Origin: Paenibacillus spiritus
GTDB lineage: Bacteria > Bacillota > Bacilli > Paenibacillales > Paenibacillaceae
Length of the DNA stretch: 64,000 nt
Direction of reading: 5' to 3'
Assembly: GCF_008710135.1 (NCBI RefSeq)
Contig: NZ_VYKK01000004.1
Location: 434,001 to 498,000, forward strand
Every line of letters begins with the position of its first letter. Position 1 is the first letter of the stretch. A program made the position numbers and the translations under genes. Below are positions 44,063 to 53,124 of this stretch, one piece after another. The notes beneath the pieces are model-generated. The model ran no database searches. It worked only from the letters and a program-made list of their open reading frames with translations, and was not told the origin of the DNA.

Positions 44063-45234
44063 TCGGCCTCCTCCTCCCGTTTGTCTTCCTCCTGGGCCAG
44101 CTGCAGGAACAGCTCCACCATCGCCTCGTCCGGCTCCGCGCCGCCTGTCTGCCGCTGGTAGAACTTGCGGAAGAGTTCGTGCACTGGCAGACGGGAGCGC
44201 AGCGACGCTTCGATCTCGCGCTCCATCTCGGGGTAGACCGGCCGGATGTGAACGATGCCGTCATGGGCCCGGCGGAGCCGCTGAATGTCGCCCAGCGACA
44301 GCGCCTCGTCAAGACGGATGCGCAGGTCGATGAACGCCCCGGCGTCCATGCCTTCGTCCAGCCGGCGGTAGACTTCGTCGAGTCCGCCGGCCACGTCCCA
44401 CTCTACCAGCGGACGGCCGCAGCTCAAATAGACTTCCCGGATCAGCGCCTCTCCGCCGGGAGCCGCATCCAGCACGGTCACCGACTTGGCCTGGCCCGCC
44501 TCCGAGAAGCTGTATGCAAGCGGCGAACCGCTGTAGCGGATGTGGCCGTTCCCCTTGACCCGCTGCGCCCGGTGCAGGTGGCCCAGAGCCGTATACTGGG
44601 CCCCGCAGTCCAGCGCGGAGGGATCCACGGTATAGGCGCCGCCGACCTGGATCGGCCGTTCGGAATCCGACTCGACCCCGCCCAGCACATAAATATGGCT
44701 CATCGCCAGATTAACGGTCTGCGGCGTGAACTCGCGGGCCAGCGTCTTCATCAGCATCCCGACCCTGGCGCTGTAGGCAAGCCGCAGGCCGGTCTCCTCG
44801 TTGTCCTCGGCCAGCAGTTCGCCGAGCCGGGCTTCGGAGGGATACGGAAGCGCGGCAATCTTCGCAAGCTCTCCGGTACGCGAAATGCCGACCGTCAACG
44901 GACTGGCCGCCGGCATCCCCACCAAATGGATGCCCTGGCCGGAGACCAGCGGCGATACCGAAGCTACCCGTTCCGGATGGTCATGGTTGCCCGATATGAC
45001 GACCAGGGGACGTCCGCCGGCGGTAAGTCTGGCCGCCGCTTCATAGAATAACTGCTCCGCCGCCGCCGGAGGGTTGACGGAGTCGTAGACATCTCCCGCC
45101 ATCAGCACCAGATCAATCTTCTCGTCGTCGGCAATGGCCACCAGCTCGTCAACGAACGCTTCCTGCTCCGCCTGCCGGCTTCTCCCCTCCAGCGTGCGTC
45201 CGAAGTGCCAGTCGCCCGTGTGCAAAATCCGCAT
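44059..45234 (-). CDS. sbcD: Exonuclease subunit SbcD
   Basis: 391 residues. MRILHTGDWHFGRTLEG (DxH), LVLMAGDVYDS (GD) and PLVVISGNHDHPERV (GNHD) are the Mre11-type metallophosphoesterase motifs. The start at 45234 has AGGAATG six bases upstream. It is the nuclease partner of SbcC. It follows addA by 55 bp, and the order addB-addA-sbcD-sbcC is that of B. subtilis. Confidence 0.96.
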   Translation of the reverse strand: MRILHTGDWHFGRTLEGRSRQAEQEAFVDELVAIADDEKIDLVLMAGDVYDSVNPPAAAEQLFYEAAARLTAGGRPLVVISGNHDHPERVASVSPLVSGQGIHLVGMPAASPLTVGISRTGELAKIAALPYPSEARLGELLAEDNEETGLRLAYSARVGMLMKTLAREFTPQTVNLAMSHIYVLGGVESDSERPIQVGGAYTVDPSALDCGAQYTALGHLHRAQRVKGNGHIRYSGSPLAYSFSEAGQAKSVTVLDAAPGGEALIREVYLSCGRPLVEWDVAGGLDEVYRRLDEGMDAGAFIDLRIRLDEALSLGDIQRLRRAHDGIVHIRPVYPEMEREIEASLRSRLPVHELFRKFYQRQTGGAEPDEAMVELFLQLAQEEDKREEEAE

Positions 45235-45289
45235 AACATTCCTCATTCCCGCCCGCCCGGGCGTATAGTAAGCGGCGCAAGGCCCGGCT

Positions 45290-48200
45290 CTAGAGCCGGA
45301 CCGCCTCGCCGTTGTCAAAGAAATAGAGCCAGGATTCGGCGATCTCCTCTCCGAGAATATCGCCCAGCGCCTTCGCGTACAGGGTTAGCTGGACCCGGTA
45401 TTTCTCCCGCAGGGCGTCGATTCCACCCTTGTGCGGCAGTACGGCGTCCGTCTTGTAGTCCAGCAGAATCAGCCGGCCGTTCTCCCGGAAGAGACAGTCG
45501 ATGACCCCCTGGATCAGCACACGGCCTCGGACCTTCGCGCCGGAGCGTTCCAGCTCTTCGGCAGCCCGGCCGAGCGCCCCTGCGTTCCGGTACGCCTCGG
45601 AAGCCGGAACCGTGTAGCTGAACGGCAGCTCCCGCCGCTTCCACTCGGCAGCCCGCAGCCGCTCCCCGATCGGAGAGCCGCAGAACCCGGCGATATCGCC
45701 GGGTTCTACCGACGACCGCTGCTCTTTGGTCAGAATCCCGCTCTCCTGCAGATACTCCAGCACCGCCTCGACGGCTGCGCTGTCGGCCGGTCCGTCCAGC
45801 GGCATATGCTGCATGACCGTATGGTACGCCGTACCCCGCTCTGCCGGTGATATTCCGCGCGCTTCCATGAACTTCGGCCGCCGGAGATGCAGCTGATCGG
45901 GCGTAGAGGTTCCTGCGCGCGCCGGTTCCTCCGCGCCCGCACCTGCGCCGGGCGGCGTGAATCCGCTGCCGTCGCCCTCTGTGACGCCGTCTTCCCCGAG
46001 CAGGTCGTAAGAAGGTTCGTTCTGGAGCGTCAGGAGCGATTTCAGCTCTGTCACGGACGTCTTCGCCGGAAGAGCGGATGCTTCCTTGTACGGATATACC
46101 CAGCCCAGCCGCGAGGCTGCTTCTGCGCTTCCGCTTCTGCTGCCGTAGGCCGGAATCGGCCGGCCCTGGCTCAGCGCTTCCAGAACGGCCTCCCGCTCGG
46201 CGGCGTCCTCGCCGCGGGCGGGCGGCGCAAAGCCGGCCGCAAGTTCCGCGGCGGGCAGAATGCCGACGCTCCAGCCGGCGCCGTCGTCCGTCAGGGCGAC
46301 GGCTTCGCCTCCGGCGATTTTGCGAAGAATCGCTGCGCCCGGATGGGTAATGAGTGCCGGTCCGAGCCAGTCCATGTAGCTGCGCGCCCGGGCCAGCACA
46401 TGATCGGCGACGGACCCGCCTCCGGCGGCCGCCAGCCAGCTCCCCGCCGAAGAGGCGAGATCGCGGAGCGTGCCGACCAGAATCATTTTGTCGCGGGGAC
46501 GCGTCAGGCCGACGTACAGCACCCGCATCTCTTCCGCCAGCAGTTCCATTCTGGAACGGCGGGAGATTGCCAGGTAAGGCAGCGTCGGATAGGCGACGCG
46601 GGTCTCCCGCTCCATGAATCTCGGACCGAAGCCGAGCTCTTTGTGCATGAGGAAGGAGGCGTGGAGGTCCTGACGGTTGAACATTTTGGACATGCCGGCC
46701 AGAAAAACAACGGGAAACTCCAGCCCCTTGCTCTTGTGGATGGTCATAATGCGCACGCCTTCGCCTTCCTCCGCGCTGCCGCCCGCAGCGCCCAGGTCGC
46801 GGCCGTTGTCACGCAGGCGCTCGATGAACACGAGGAACCGGAACAGTCCGCGCGAAGCCGTGTCCCGCTCGAACTGCACCGCCCGGTCATACAGCGTCTT
46901 GAGGTTGCTCTGGCGCTGGACGCCGCCGGGCAGTCCGCCGACCCATTCCAGATAACCGCTCTCGCCGTAGATCCGAAAGATCAGCCCGCTCAGCGAGCCC
47001 TGGCGCGCCTCGTCCCTCCAGGAAGCGAGCCGGTTCAGGAACCACAGGAGCTTGCGCCGCAGTTCGTCCGGCACCGGAGCCGGCGGCTCCTCCTCTGCCG
47101 GGGAGGAGAACGCCGGGTTCTCCTCTTGGAGAGACGGCTTACCGGCCGTCCCGCTTCCCGCTTCGCTGCTTGCGGCGGTCTCTGCCGCGCTCTCGGACAG
47201 CGGAGCCGCATAAGGACCGGAGACACGCTGCGCATCGCCGGCCGGCACCGCGGCCAGACCCGCCCCCGGACTCCATGCGCCGTCAGTCCCGGCCGCGGCC
47301 AGCATCGCTTCGTAGAAGCTGCCTCTGGCCTGAAGCCGGACCAGCGCCAGCTCTTCCTCGGTCAAGCCCACGATCGGCGAGCGCAGCGTACCGGCCAGCG
47401 GAATATCCTGCTGCGGATTGTCGATCGTCTTGAGCAACGAGAGCATCACTTCGACCTCAGTCGCCTGAAAATACCCGGCGCTGCTGTCTCCGTAGGCCGG
47501 TATGCCGGCCTGCCGCAGCTCTTCCATCATCAGCGGCGCCCAGACGCTTGCCGAGCGCAGCAGAATAACGATGTCTCCGTAGACGGCCGGGCGCATTCCC
47601 TTCATCGCCTTGTCGTAAATCTGCATCGGAGCGGCGCCCGAAGCGCCGACGATTCCGGCAATCCGGCGGGCGATGGCGCGCGCTTCCAGCTGCGCCGTCT
47701 CGCTCTCGGCCAGTTCGCTCTCGGCGTTCTCCGCTCCTTCTTCCTCGGCGGCGGGGACGCTTCGCGCGGATGAGCCGCGGTCGATCAGCAGCAGCTCCGG
47801 CGCGAACGCCGTCTCCGCCGTGCGCGCATCCGCTCCCGGGAAGCTTGCGCCGTACACGAGCTCGGCCCGATCGTCGTAATCAATCTCGGCCACTTTCTCG
47901 CGCATGATCCGCCGGAAGATGCCGTTGGCCGCGTTCACGACCTCCGGCCGGCTGCGGAAGTTGCGGGACAGGTCAATGACGATTCCGCCCGCGCCGCCTT
48001 CCGCATCCGCTTCTGTACGAACTCCGCTGGAGTAGCTCCGGTATTTATCGAGGAACAGGCCCGGCTCCGCCAGCCGGAACCGGTAGATGCTCTGCTTCAT
48101 GTCTCCGACCATGAACCGGTTGCCCGGCGTCTCGCGGGCAATCAGCCGCACAATCTCCTCCTGGACGCTGTTCGTATCCTGATACTCGTCCAGCAGCACT

Positions 48201-49444
48201 TCATCGAACCGTTGCCGGTATTCCAGCGCTGCATCCGAAGGCTGCGGGTCTCCGGGGCGGGAATCGGGGTGGCGCAGTATCTTCAGGCAGTAATGCTCCA
48301 GATCGCTGAAGTCGACCAATCCGCGCGCAGCCTTGGCCGCCCGGAAGCGGGATTCGAATTCGATGACCGTCTCGGCCAGCTCCCGCATGATCGGAGCCGC
48401 TTCGCGCATTTCCCGCAGGAAATCGCCCGGCGGACGGCCGAACAGCGATCCCTGAAGATCGGCCAGCGCCTTCTTGGCTTCATCGCGGAGCGTCTTGACC
48501 TTCTCCTGCAATCCGGGATCGGCCGCATCCTTCCGGCACGGCTTCAGCTTCCCGAACGCCGCCGACCGGAAGCGGCCGTGCAGCTCTTCCCAGCGGCCGG
48601 AGCGCACGGCATCCAGCAGGCCGCAGACAATGTCCAGGTCAGCCTCCAGATTCTCGGCATAGGGAGCGGGGCCCTCGGGCTCGCGGCAGAGTTCAAGGCC
48701 GCGGCGGAGCCTGCTCTCGGCGCCTTCAAGTGTCAGCGCCGCTTCATCCAGCAGGCTGCGCACCCAGAGCGTCTCGCCCAGCTGCTCTTCGCTCTCCGCC
48801 TCGAAGGCGGCGGCGGTCTCGCGCAGCCATTCGTCCGGCCACGGGTGGCTGCGGGCGAAATCGCGCAGACGCTGGACCAGCGCCAGCACGGCGTCGTCGC
48901 TGCGCTCTCCGCTGAACCAGTCCGCCATGCGCACGAAGAGTCCGTCTTCGCCGCTCTCGCCGTATTTGTCCTCGAACAGCTCCTCCAGCAGCTCCTGGCG
49001 CATCAGCTCGGCTTCGTGCTCGCTGAGAATCCGGAAGCCGGGGTCGAGGGGGATCATCTGATAATACCGGCGGATGACCTCAAGGCAGAAAGAATGGAGC
49101 GTCGTAATCGACGCTCTTCCCAGCAGCGCCAGCTGCCGCCGCAGATGCTCGTTCTCCGGCGCTGCATCCAGCTCGCGCTCCAGCGCTTCGCGGATGCGCT
49201 GGCGCATCTCCGAGGCGGCTGCCTTGGTGAAGGTGGCGACGAGCAGCCGATCGACGCTGAAGCCGGCCTCGGGATCGCTGATTCTGCGGATAATCCGCTC
49301 AACCAGCACCGCCGTCTTGCCGGACCCGGCCGCGGCTGCGACCAGAATATCGTCTCCGCTCTCACTGATGGCGCGCCACTGGTCGTCGCTCCAGTAGCTG
49401 CCCTCCGGCTTGGGCGGAAGTCCTGTCCGTTCTTCTCCGGTCAC
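45290..49444 (-). CDS. addA: Helicase-nuclease subunit AddA
   Basis: 1384 residues, longer than the roughly 1230 of B. subtilis. UvrD motifs are clear: AAAAGSGKTAVLVERI (Walker A), LLDEYQDTNSVQEEIV (motif II) and MTIHKSKGLEFPVVFLAG. The C-terminal nuclease has LILLDYKTDAV. A Ser/Glu/Pro/Ala-rich insert of about 75 residues lies before DELRRKLLWFLNRL. With AddB it processes double-strand breaks to Chi sites. The start is a GTG overlapping the addB stop (GTGA); the ORF upstream of that is not coding for AddA. Confidence 0.96.
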   Translation of the reverse strand: MTGEERTGLPPKPEGSYWSDDQWRAISESGDDILVAAAAGSGKTAVLVERIIRRISDPEAGFSVDRLLVATFTKAAASEMRQRIREALERELDAAPENEHLRRQLALLGRASITTLHSFCLEVIRRYYQMIPLDPGFRILSEHEAELMRQELLEELFEDKYGESGEDGLFVRMADWFSGERSDDAVLALVQRLRDFARSHPWPDEWLRETAAAFEAESEEQLGETLWVRSLLDEAALTLEGAESRLRRGLELCREPEGPAPYAENLEADLDIVCGLLDAVRSGRWEELHGRFRSAAFGKLKPCRKDAADPGLQEKVKTLRDEAKKALADLQGSLFGRPPGDFLREMREAAPIMRELAETVIEFESRFRAAKAARGLVDFSDLEHYCLKILRHPDSRPGDPQPSDAALEYRQRFDEVLLDEYQDTNSVQEEIVRLIARETPGNRFMVGDMKQSIYRFRLAEPGLFLDKYRSYSSGVRTEADAEGGAGGIVIDLSRNFRSRPEVVNAANGIFRRIMREKVAEIDYDDRAELVYGASFPGADARTAETAFAPELLLIDRGSSARSVPAAEEEGAENAESELAESETAQLEARAIARRIAGIVGASGAAPMQIYDKAMKGMRPAVYGDIVILLRSASVWAPLMMEELRQAGIPAYGDSSAGYFQATEVEVMLSLLKTIDNPQQDIPLAGTLRSPIVGLTEEELALVRLQARGSFYEAMLAAAGTDGAWSPGAGLAAVPAGDAQRVSGPYAAPLSESAAETAASSEAGSGTAGKPSLQEENPAFSSPAEEEPPAPVPDELRRKLLWFLNRLASWRDEARQGSLSGLIFRIYGESGYLEWVGGLPGGVQRQSNLKTLYDRAVQFERDTASRGLFRFLVFIERLRDNGRDLGAAGGSAEEGEGVRIMTIHKSKGLEFPVVFLAGMSKMFNRQDLHASFLMHKELGFGPRFMERETRVAYPTLPYLAISRRSRMELLAEEMRVLYVGLTRPRDKMILVGTLRDLASSAGSWLAAAGGGSVADHVLARARSYMDWLGPALITHPGAAILRKIAGGEAVALTDDGAGWSVGILPAAELAAGFAPPARGEDAAEREAVLEALSQGRPIPAYGSRSGSAEAASRLGWVYPYKEASALPAKTSVTELKSLLTLQNEPSYDLLGEDGVTEGDGSGFTPPGAGAGAEEPARAGTSTPDQLHLRRPKFMEARGISPAERGTAYHTVMQHMPLDGPADSAAVEAVLEYLQESGILTKEQRSSVEPGDIAGFCGSPIGERLRAAEWKRRELPFSYTVPASEAYRNAGALGRAAEELERSGAKVRGRVLIQGVIDCLFRENGRLILLDYKTDAVLPHKGGIDALREKYRVQLTLYAKALGDILGEEIAESWLYFFDNGEAVRL

Positions 49445-52400
49445 TTGTCGTCCTCTCCTCTCAGCATCTCCCACATTTCGGTCTTGTCCGGCTTGCCCAG
49501 CCGGTTGTATCCGTTGCCTTCCACCGCTTCGTCGAACTGGCAGACCGGACGGTAGGCGCAGAACGTGCAGGCGGTCTCCTGCCCGATCTTGTACGGAGTG
49601 ATGGCTACATCGCCGTCCGTAATGCGTGTGCCGATCTCGGTCATCGTACCCCGGACCTTCTTCAGCAGCCGGTCCCACTGATCGGGGGAAGCGACCGACG
49701 AGCTGCTGTAGAAGGTGCCGTCGCTCTTGACGGCGGCCGGAATGACGCTGGAGTGGCCCTTGTCGAAGCTGCTGTCCATCAGCGAGACGATCTCGCGGTC
49801 GGCCACCAGCAGGCCCTTCATCTTGAAGCGCTTCAGCAGCTCGCGCCCCGCTTCCTCCCGGCTCATGCCGTTCGCCGACGTCAGCAGCGGATCATGGACA
49901 TGAAAGTACAGTGTTCCCGCCGGATAAGCCGGTTCTCCCAGCCATTCCTCGGCATGGGTCAGGAGCACGTCCAGATAGGTCAGCATCTGCAGGGCCAGCC
50001 CGTAGTACACTTCATGCAGCCTGAGGTCTTTCTGGCTGGACTTGTAATCAATGACCCGCAGCAGAATTCCCTGCTCCCCTTCGGCGGTATCGACGCGGTC
50101 GATCCGGCCCGCCACCTCCAGCACACAGCCGTTCGGCAGCGGAACGCGCAGCGGCGGCAGCGGCTTGCCCGGGCCGAAATCCAGCTCCAGAAAAGCCGGC
50201 TCAAAGCTGCCCCGGCGGGCGTGTTCGCCGAGAATGACCGAAGCCCGGCCGACGATCGACTTCAGCTTCCGCGTAATGTAGCCGTAGCGTTTGGTGCTGA
50301 GCAGGATTTGGCCCTGCAGCATCGGAGAGAGCCGGTCTACGGTGTCTCCCGCCCTGCGCAGGCACTCATCCGGCGACAGGCTGGCCCATCCCAGACCCCG
50401 GTCGCGCAGCTCTTTCGCCATTTCGCTCAGCGCCGCATGGAACAGCTGTCCGATGTCCGGCGCCTTCAGCTTGTACATCTGCCGTTCTTTCAGCCTCAGG
50501 CCGTGGGAGGCAAAATGCGAGAACGGGCAGGCGGCGAACTGCTCCATCCGCGACACGCTGCCCCGCAGGGTGCGCCCGCCGTACAGGCGCAGGCTGGTGC
50601 CGCTCCGCAGCCGCACACCGCGGTTGCGGTAGAAGAGCGATCCCGCCAGCACCTGCAGGCGGGGCTGCCACGCTTCCTCCGCCGCGAACCAGTTGTAGGC
50701 GTCCCACCAGACTTCCGGCAGTTCTCTTCCCTGCTTCCATTCCCGAAGCTGAAGAATCAGCATCCGAAGCGTCTGGCCCGGCTCGGCGATGAATCCGGCC
50801 TGCTCCTCCGGCGGCGCAGAAGACGGCACGCCGGGCAGAAGATGCTCTCCGAGTTCCGGATACATCCGCCGAAGATGGCGGATGATCTCCGACGGCAGCA
50901 TGGTCTTGCCTTCGTTGTCGAGGGTGGTATAGCTGATCCACAGCCGCTCGGAAGCAACCGTCAGAGCGCTGTAGACCAGGAAGCGCTCGTCCAGAACTTG
51001 GCGCGAAGTGACCGGCCCCAGCTCCACGCCGGTCCCTTCCAGAAGATTCCGTTCGTTGTCCGACAGCAGTCCGTCTTCCTCGAACAGCGCGGGTACCACG
51101 CCCTCATTGAAGCCGAGCAGAAAGGCGTATTTGATCCCTTCCAGCCGCGTCCGGTCCATGGAACCGACCAGCACCTGGTCGAGGGAAGGCGGCACCAGCC
51201 CCATGCGAAGCTCGGCCAAGCCGGTCTCCAGAATGCCGGCGAACAGTTCAACATCCATCTTCTCCGGGCCCATCATCTCGTCGATCTGATCCAGCAGGTC
51301 CATGACCGCTCCCCAGATCTGCCGGTGCTCGCGTGCCGCCTCCGGCTGTCCGAGCTCCAGCGCGCGGGCGCTCATCGCATCCAGCTTGCGCGCTACTTCG
51401 GCATCTTCGAGAAGCTGGTAGACGGCCCGGCACAGGTCCGAAGCCGTCGTCTTCCGGGAGACGGCTCTGTCCAACGGCTCCAGCGGTCCCGTCACAGCGC
51501 TCCGGCAGCGCTCCATCAGGTCTCCGAGGGCGACGTCCCTCACCGGAGCGCTCTCCAGCGACAGGCTCGGAAGCTCCCGCCATTCCTTCTTGTCCGTCCA
51601 GCGGTAGCCGTGGATGCCGCAGGCGAGCACATAGTTCTCCAGCGCGTCCATATCGGCGCGGCCCAGGCTTCCGTCCGGCGGCAGCAGCAGATCGGTCTTG
51701 ATGCAGCGGAACACATCCTCGTACTTCCAGTTCCGGCGGACGACATCCATCGCGCCCCGGATGAATTCCACCAGCGGATGGTGCAGCTCGCTCTCCTTGC
51801 GGTCCATGAAGAACGGGACGCCGTAATCCCGGAACAGGGCGGGAGCCAGATCGCCGTAATCTTCGAGATTGCGGACAAGCACGGCCATCTCGGAGAAGGC
51901 GGCGCCTTCCTCCCTCGCCAGCCGGATCATCTCGCGCAGCGCGCCTTCCAGCTCGGCCCGCCGTCCGGCCGCAGCATGAATCGTCAGCGATTCGCCGGCG
52001 GGCTGTTCCCCCCGGTACACCCGGCGGCGGTCGAAGCCCCGCTCCAGGTGCAGGAGCACCGGCGAAGCGGCGAACCGGGGAGCCTCATCCAGAAGACGGT
52101 CCCGGATGTCGGCCCCAAGCTCCTCGGCCATTCCCCGGAGCTTGACGTAGGCGGCGGCGGTGGGGTGAAACAGATCCAGCTCATGCGGCTTGGCTCCGCC
52201 GCGGTACGGCTGATCCAGCGTGAGGGCCACCGTAACATTCCGGGCATGCCGCATCAGCTGGCGGATCACCGTATACTCCATAACCGTGAAGCCGCGGAAG
52301 CTGTCCAGATAAATATCCGCTCCGCGAATCAGCCCCGAAGCGGGAATCTGGGCGGCCAGCTCTTCCAGCCGGTCCTCGTCGTCGGTATACAGATTCTCCA

Positions 52401-52923
52401 TTTCCTTCTCCAGATCGGCGAGCACGATGCCGAGATCGGCCAGCTTGCCGGCCAGTATCGGACTGTCTCCGGCGCTCTCCAGCAGGCGGGGCAGCAGCTC
52501 GTCCAGATCGGCCGACCGGAGGCAGCACTGCTTCAGCTCGGCATGCAGCGCGCTCAGCCGCTCGACGAAGCCCGGCCGGTCCGCCGACGCCCCGAACAGC
52601 TTCAGCTCATTCTTGCGGCGGCCGAGGATTTTGTAGATCAGCATCTTCTTCCCTTCGGAAGTAATCGGCACCGCTCCGCTGCCTCCCAGCTCCTGCTTGA
52701 CCCGGTAGGCCAGTCTCGGGAAGCTCAGCGTATGCGCGCGCAGACTTCCCCCCGCTCCGCAGGCCGCAAGGAGGCCCTGCTCCGCACCGAACGAGGCCTG
52801 CTCGGGCACGAGCTGGAGGATCGGCGCGCCCAGCGGGTCCTCCTTCAGCGCCGCGCAGATGGCCTCCCGTATCGCCGTCGTCTTGCCGCTCCCGGCCCGT
52901 CCGACAAGAAATGTAACCGCCAT
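49441..52923 (-). CDS. addB: Helicase-exonuclease subunit AddB
   Basis: 1160 residues, with the Walker A-like LVGRAGSGKTTAIREAI at the N terminus. Toward the C terminus are FAACPFSHFASHGLRL and ETACTFCAYRPVCQFD, the cysteines of the 4Fe-4S cluster, and the nuclease residues in VIDYKSSQKDL. AddB recognises Chi and holds the second nuclease. A consensus-like promoter lies at 52972-53001. AddA follows with a four-base overlap. Confidence 0.97.
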   Translation of the reverse strand: MAVTFLVGRAGSGKTTAIREAICAALKEDPLGAPILQLVPEQASFGAEQGLLAACGAGGSLRAHTLSFPRLAYRVKQELGGSGAVPITSEGKKMLIYKILGRRKNELKLFGASADRPGFVERLSALHAELKQCCLRSADLDELLPRLLESAGDSPILAGKLADLGIVLADLEKEMENLYTDDEDRLEELAAQIPASGLIRGADIYLDSFRGFTVMEYTVIRQLMRHARNVTVALTLDQPYRGGAKPHELDLFHPTAAAYVKLRGMAEELGADIRDRLLDEAPRFAASPVLLHLERGFDRRRVYRGEQPAGESLTIHAAAGRRAELEGALREMIRLAREEGAAFSEMAVLVRNLEDYGDLAPALFRDYGVPFFMDRKESELHHPLVEFIRGAMDVVRRNWKYEDVFRCIKTDLLLPPDGSLGRADMDALENYVLACGIHGYRWTDKKEWRELPSLSLESAPVRDVALGDLMERCRSAVTGPLEPLDRAVSRKTTASDLCRAVYQLLEDAEVARKLDAMSARALELGQPEAAREHRQIWGAVMDLLDQIDEMMGPEKMDVELFAGILETGLAELRMGLVPPSLDQVLVGSMDRTRLEGIKYAFLLGFNEGVVPALFEEDGLLSDNERNLLEGTGVELGPVTSRQVLDERFLVYSALTVASERLWISYTTLDNEGKTMLPSEIIRHLRRMYPELGEHLLPGVPSSAPPEEQAGFIAEPGQTLRMLILQLREWKQGRELPEVWWDAYNWFAAEEAWQPRLQVLAGSLFYRNRGVRLRSGTSLRLYGGRTLRGSVSRMEQFAACPFSHFASHGLRLKERQMYKLKAPDIGQLFHAALSEMAKELRDRGLGWASLSPDECLRRAGDTVDRLSPMLQGQILLSTKRYGYITRKLKSIVGRASVILGEHARRGSFEPAFLELDFGPGKPLPPLRVPLPNGCVLEVAGRIDRVDTAEGEQGILLRVIDYKSSQKDLRLHEVYYGLALQMLTYLDVLLTHAEEWLGEPAYPAGTLYFHVHDPLLTSANGMSREEAGRELLKRFKMKGLLVADREIVSLMDSSFDKGHSSVIPAAVKSDGTFYSSSSVASPDQWDRLLKKVRGTMTEIGTRITDGDVAITPYKIGQETACTFCAYRPVCQFDEAVEGNGYNRLGKPDKTEMWEMLRGEDDK

Positions 52924-52971
52924 ATTCTCCGGCTCCTTCCGCTCTCTCGCATTCTATGAAATCGTCCCTGT

Positions 52972-53001
52972 ATTATACCATATGGCCGTTAACCGGAACA
53001 A
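52972..53001 (-). promoter_or_regulatory. addB: Promoter of the addB-addA-sbcD-sbcC operon
   Basis: TTGTTC (53001-52996) and TATAAT (52977-52972) with an 18-bp spacer; the -35 box is the same as that of rnpB. It is 49 bp upstream of the addB start. Confidence 0.75.
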
Positions 53002-53048
53002 ACGTTTGCGGGTTCCTATAAATAGAAAATCTTCTCGGGCCTCCGCGC

Positions 53049-53078
53049 AAAAAAAAGCCCCGGCCAGAGCCGGGGCTG
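53049..53078 (-). terminator. Terminator of the rRNA methyltransferase gene
   Basis: AGCCCCGGC/GCCGGGGCT stem around a short loop with eight T residues after it on the minus strand. Confidence 0.93.
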
Positions 53079-53124
53079 AGATACTGCCGGTCGCAACTCA
53101 TCCGGCCGGGTTCGGCCCGGTCCG

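Noticed and set aside
40670..44161. Open frame of 1163 codons on the plus strand opposite sbcC
   Set aside because: It is an antisense shadow produced by GC-rich codon bias; SbcC on the minus strand has all family motifs and the plus frame shows none.
49753..52959. Open frame of more than 1000 codons on the plus strand opposite addB
   Set aside because: No start site, domain or conserved motif; AddB on the other strand is unambiguous.
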